This document shows, piece by piece, positions 63,121 through 64,000 of a stretch of 64,000 bases of DNA; the first letter of the stretch is position 1, and every line of letters starts with the position of its first letter. The notes beneath the pieces are model-generated. The model was given only the letters and a program-made list of their open reading frames with translations. It ran no database searches and was not told the DNA's origin. Source of the stretch: Chitinophagaceae bacterium (GTDB lineage Bacteria; Bacteroidota; Bacteroidia; Chitinophagales; Chitinophagaceae); contig JAHBTK010000005.1 of the NCBI GenBank assembly GCA_019638625.1, positions 496,001-560,000 of the forward strand, given 5' to 3'. A program made the translations under genes and the position numbers.

Positions 63121-63882
63121 ATGCAGTCAATAACAAAAAAAAGCATCCTGATAACAGCTATCGGGGTATTCATGACATTCGCCGCAGTATCGCAGCGGAC
63201 AAAAGAAAATAAGGAAGAGCCTTTCGCATCTTTTAGTAATGAGCAATTGAAAAAAAAGCTGGGGGAGTTTCAGCGGGATAAGGAATTTAACCTATTGTGG
63301 ACCGAAGTGCATAGAAAAGGCTTCAGGCGGATTGATAGTGAAAGATCACAATGGGGGTTTGAGGGAGAGCTGACTGACAGATCGGGAAAAACACAAAAAG
63401 TGCTTTTCTGTATCTACGACCTGGAAAGCTCCGGCAGGGATAAGAAATCAACACAAAAAAGCTCCCTGATCTGGAGGCAGGTAGGCGACAGTATCTATAA
63501 AGCATACATCGTATTGCCGGAAGGAGTGGAAACTGTGGAAAAAGCCCTGGAGACATCAGAAGAATGGTATGCTGATGCAAGGGGGATTCAGAAAGCGAAT
63601 AGCTGGGGAAAATGTTTTTTGAAATGCGCCCAAACCGGGGGTACGGGCCCGCAAATGGATATTGATATTAAAAATGGCAAACTTAAAGTAGGCGGTAAAA
63701 CATATACTATTAGCTGCCCCGGGTTTTGTATGTTCTCTGCGGCCTGCGCCGCTACCGCACTTACCGTTGGCTTCGTACTGTCAGAAACAGGTGTAGGGCT
63801 GGCAGCAGCCATTGTTGTGGCAGGCGCCTGCAGCCTTCCCTGTGCCGCCTGTTTTGCCATGTGCGCAATAGGCTGTTTGTAA
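63121..63882 (+). CDS. Exported protein with cysteine-rich, bacteriocin-like C-terminal domain
   Basis: 253 residues. A signal peptide is likely (MQSITKKSILITAIGVFMTF, about 1-24). A globular region (about 35-160, FQRDKEFNLLWTEVHRKGFR) follows. The last ~90 residues hold ten of its eleven Cys, of which eight lie in residues 199-252 (Cys 199, 203, 209, 237, 241, 244, 248, 252), together with a hydrophobic helix (TALTVGFVLSETGVGLAAAI). Dense cysteines around a hydrophobic stretch recall halocin-C8-like and other disulfide-rich peptides. I infer a possible toxin or disulfide-stabilised domain; this is not proven, and no immunity gene is recognised. Ends 42 bases before a lipoprotein gene. Confidence 0.7.
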   Translation: MQSITKKSILITAIGVFMTFAAVSQRTKENKEEPFASFSNEQLKKKLGEFQRDKEFNLLWTEVHRKGFRRIDSERSQWGFEGELTDRSGKTQKVLFCIYDLESSGRDKKSTQKSSLIWRQVGDSIYKAYIVLPEGVETVEKALETSEEWYADARGIQKANSWGKCFLKCAQTGGTGPQMDIDIKNGKLKVGGKTYTISCPGFCMFSAACAATALTVGFVLSETGVGLAAAIVVAGACSLPCAACFAMCAIGCL

Positions 63883-63924
63883 AACAGCGTCATTACCTGT
63901 AAATATTCATCTAAACATACAGTT

Positions 63925-64000
63925 ATGAAACCATTCAGATTTTTATTGCCTGCGCTGGCAGCGGCGTTTCTTATATTAAGCTGCGCCAAAGAAGGTCCCT
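63925..64000 (+). CDS. Start of a lipoprotein gene, partial at right edge
   Basis: 25 codons are visible from an ATG at 63925: MKPFRFLLPALAAAFLILSC followed by AKEGP. The signal peptide ends in a lipobox (ILSC), so the product is an outer- or inner-membrane lipoprotein. It is 42 bases downstream of the cysteine-rich gene and may be its partner; nothing more can be said from the window. Confidence 0.75.
   Translation, partial: MKPFRFLLPALAAAFLILSCAKEGP

Noticed and set aside
1..64000. CRISPR array, tRNA or rRNA genes
   Set aside because: I looked for regular short direct repeats with spacers and for tRNA T-loop signatures in the gaps and saw none.

Overview
The window looks like chromosomal DNA from a Bacteroidota bacterium, most like Chitinophagaceae. 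This rests on many lipoproteins ending in an SC or GC lipobox, almost no Shine-Dalgarno sites, LytTR and TPR-histidine-kinase signalling, a separate purQ, TolB-propeller amidohydrolases and A/T-rich gene starts. Species cannot be named from sequence alone.

Layout. 1-726: start of an alkaline-phosphatase-like gene running off the left edge. 871-3555: a NarL-type response regulator and TPR histidine kinase. 3727-13423: an array of exported proteins of unknown function (CARDB, two-repeat, TPR, tandem paralogues), with a frameshifted last gene and an OmpA remnant. 13547-24912: an AT-rich, all-minus-strand defence island. In transcription order it holds an AbiEi-like antitoxin, an AbiEii-like nucleotidyltransferase, HsdR, a fused HsdM-HsdS, a DUF4917 protein with SIR2-like motifs, HamA and HamB (Hachiman). 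HamB is split by a one-base frameshift. The seven genes are almost gapless, and the block is bounded by two homologous palindromic elements in inverted orientation, with no recombinase inside. 25103-49678: housekeeping and assorted genes (DUF4241 lipoprotein, TolB-amidohydrolase, MATE pump, phosphoribosyltransferase, membrane Fe-S protein, ABC permease, PurQ, DsbD-N-like protein, ECF sigma factor, UvrA, phosphodiesterase with PA14, ArgS, metallophosphoesterase, cupin, lipoproteins). 50186-53072: a LytTR regulator with two LytS-like kinases, one apparently catalytically degenerate. 53378-56990: lipoprotein, cytochrome c, helical protein, GNAT and VOC proteins. 57368-60047: a second NarL/TPR-kinase pair. 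60224-64000: a second exported-protein array, with an SGNH hydrolase and a cysteine-rich, bacteriocin-like C-terminal domain.

Themes. Two paralogous TPR-kinase/NarL pairs each stand divergent to an exported-protein array, which suggests local control. The strongest candidate for an undescribed system is the composite operon at 13701-24714, especially the DUF4917-HamA-HamB unit inside its palindromic borders. Frameshifts in HamB and in the 717-codon TPR gene both fit loss of one base in a short homopolymer, so sequencing error has to be separated from real decay. I saw no tRNA, rRNA, CRISPR array, transposase or integrase.
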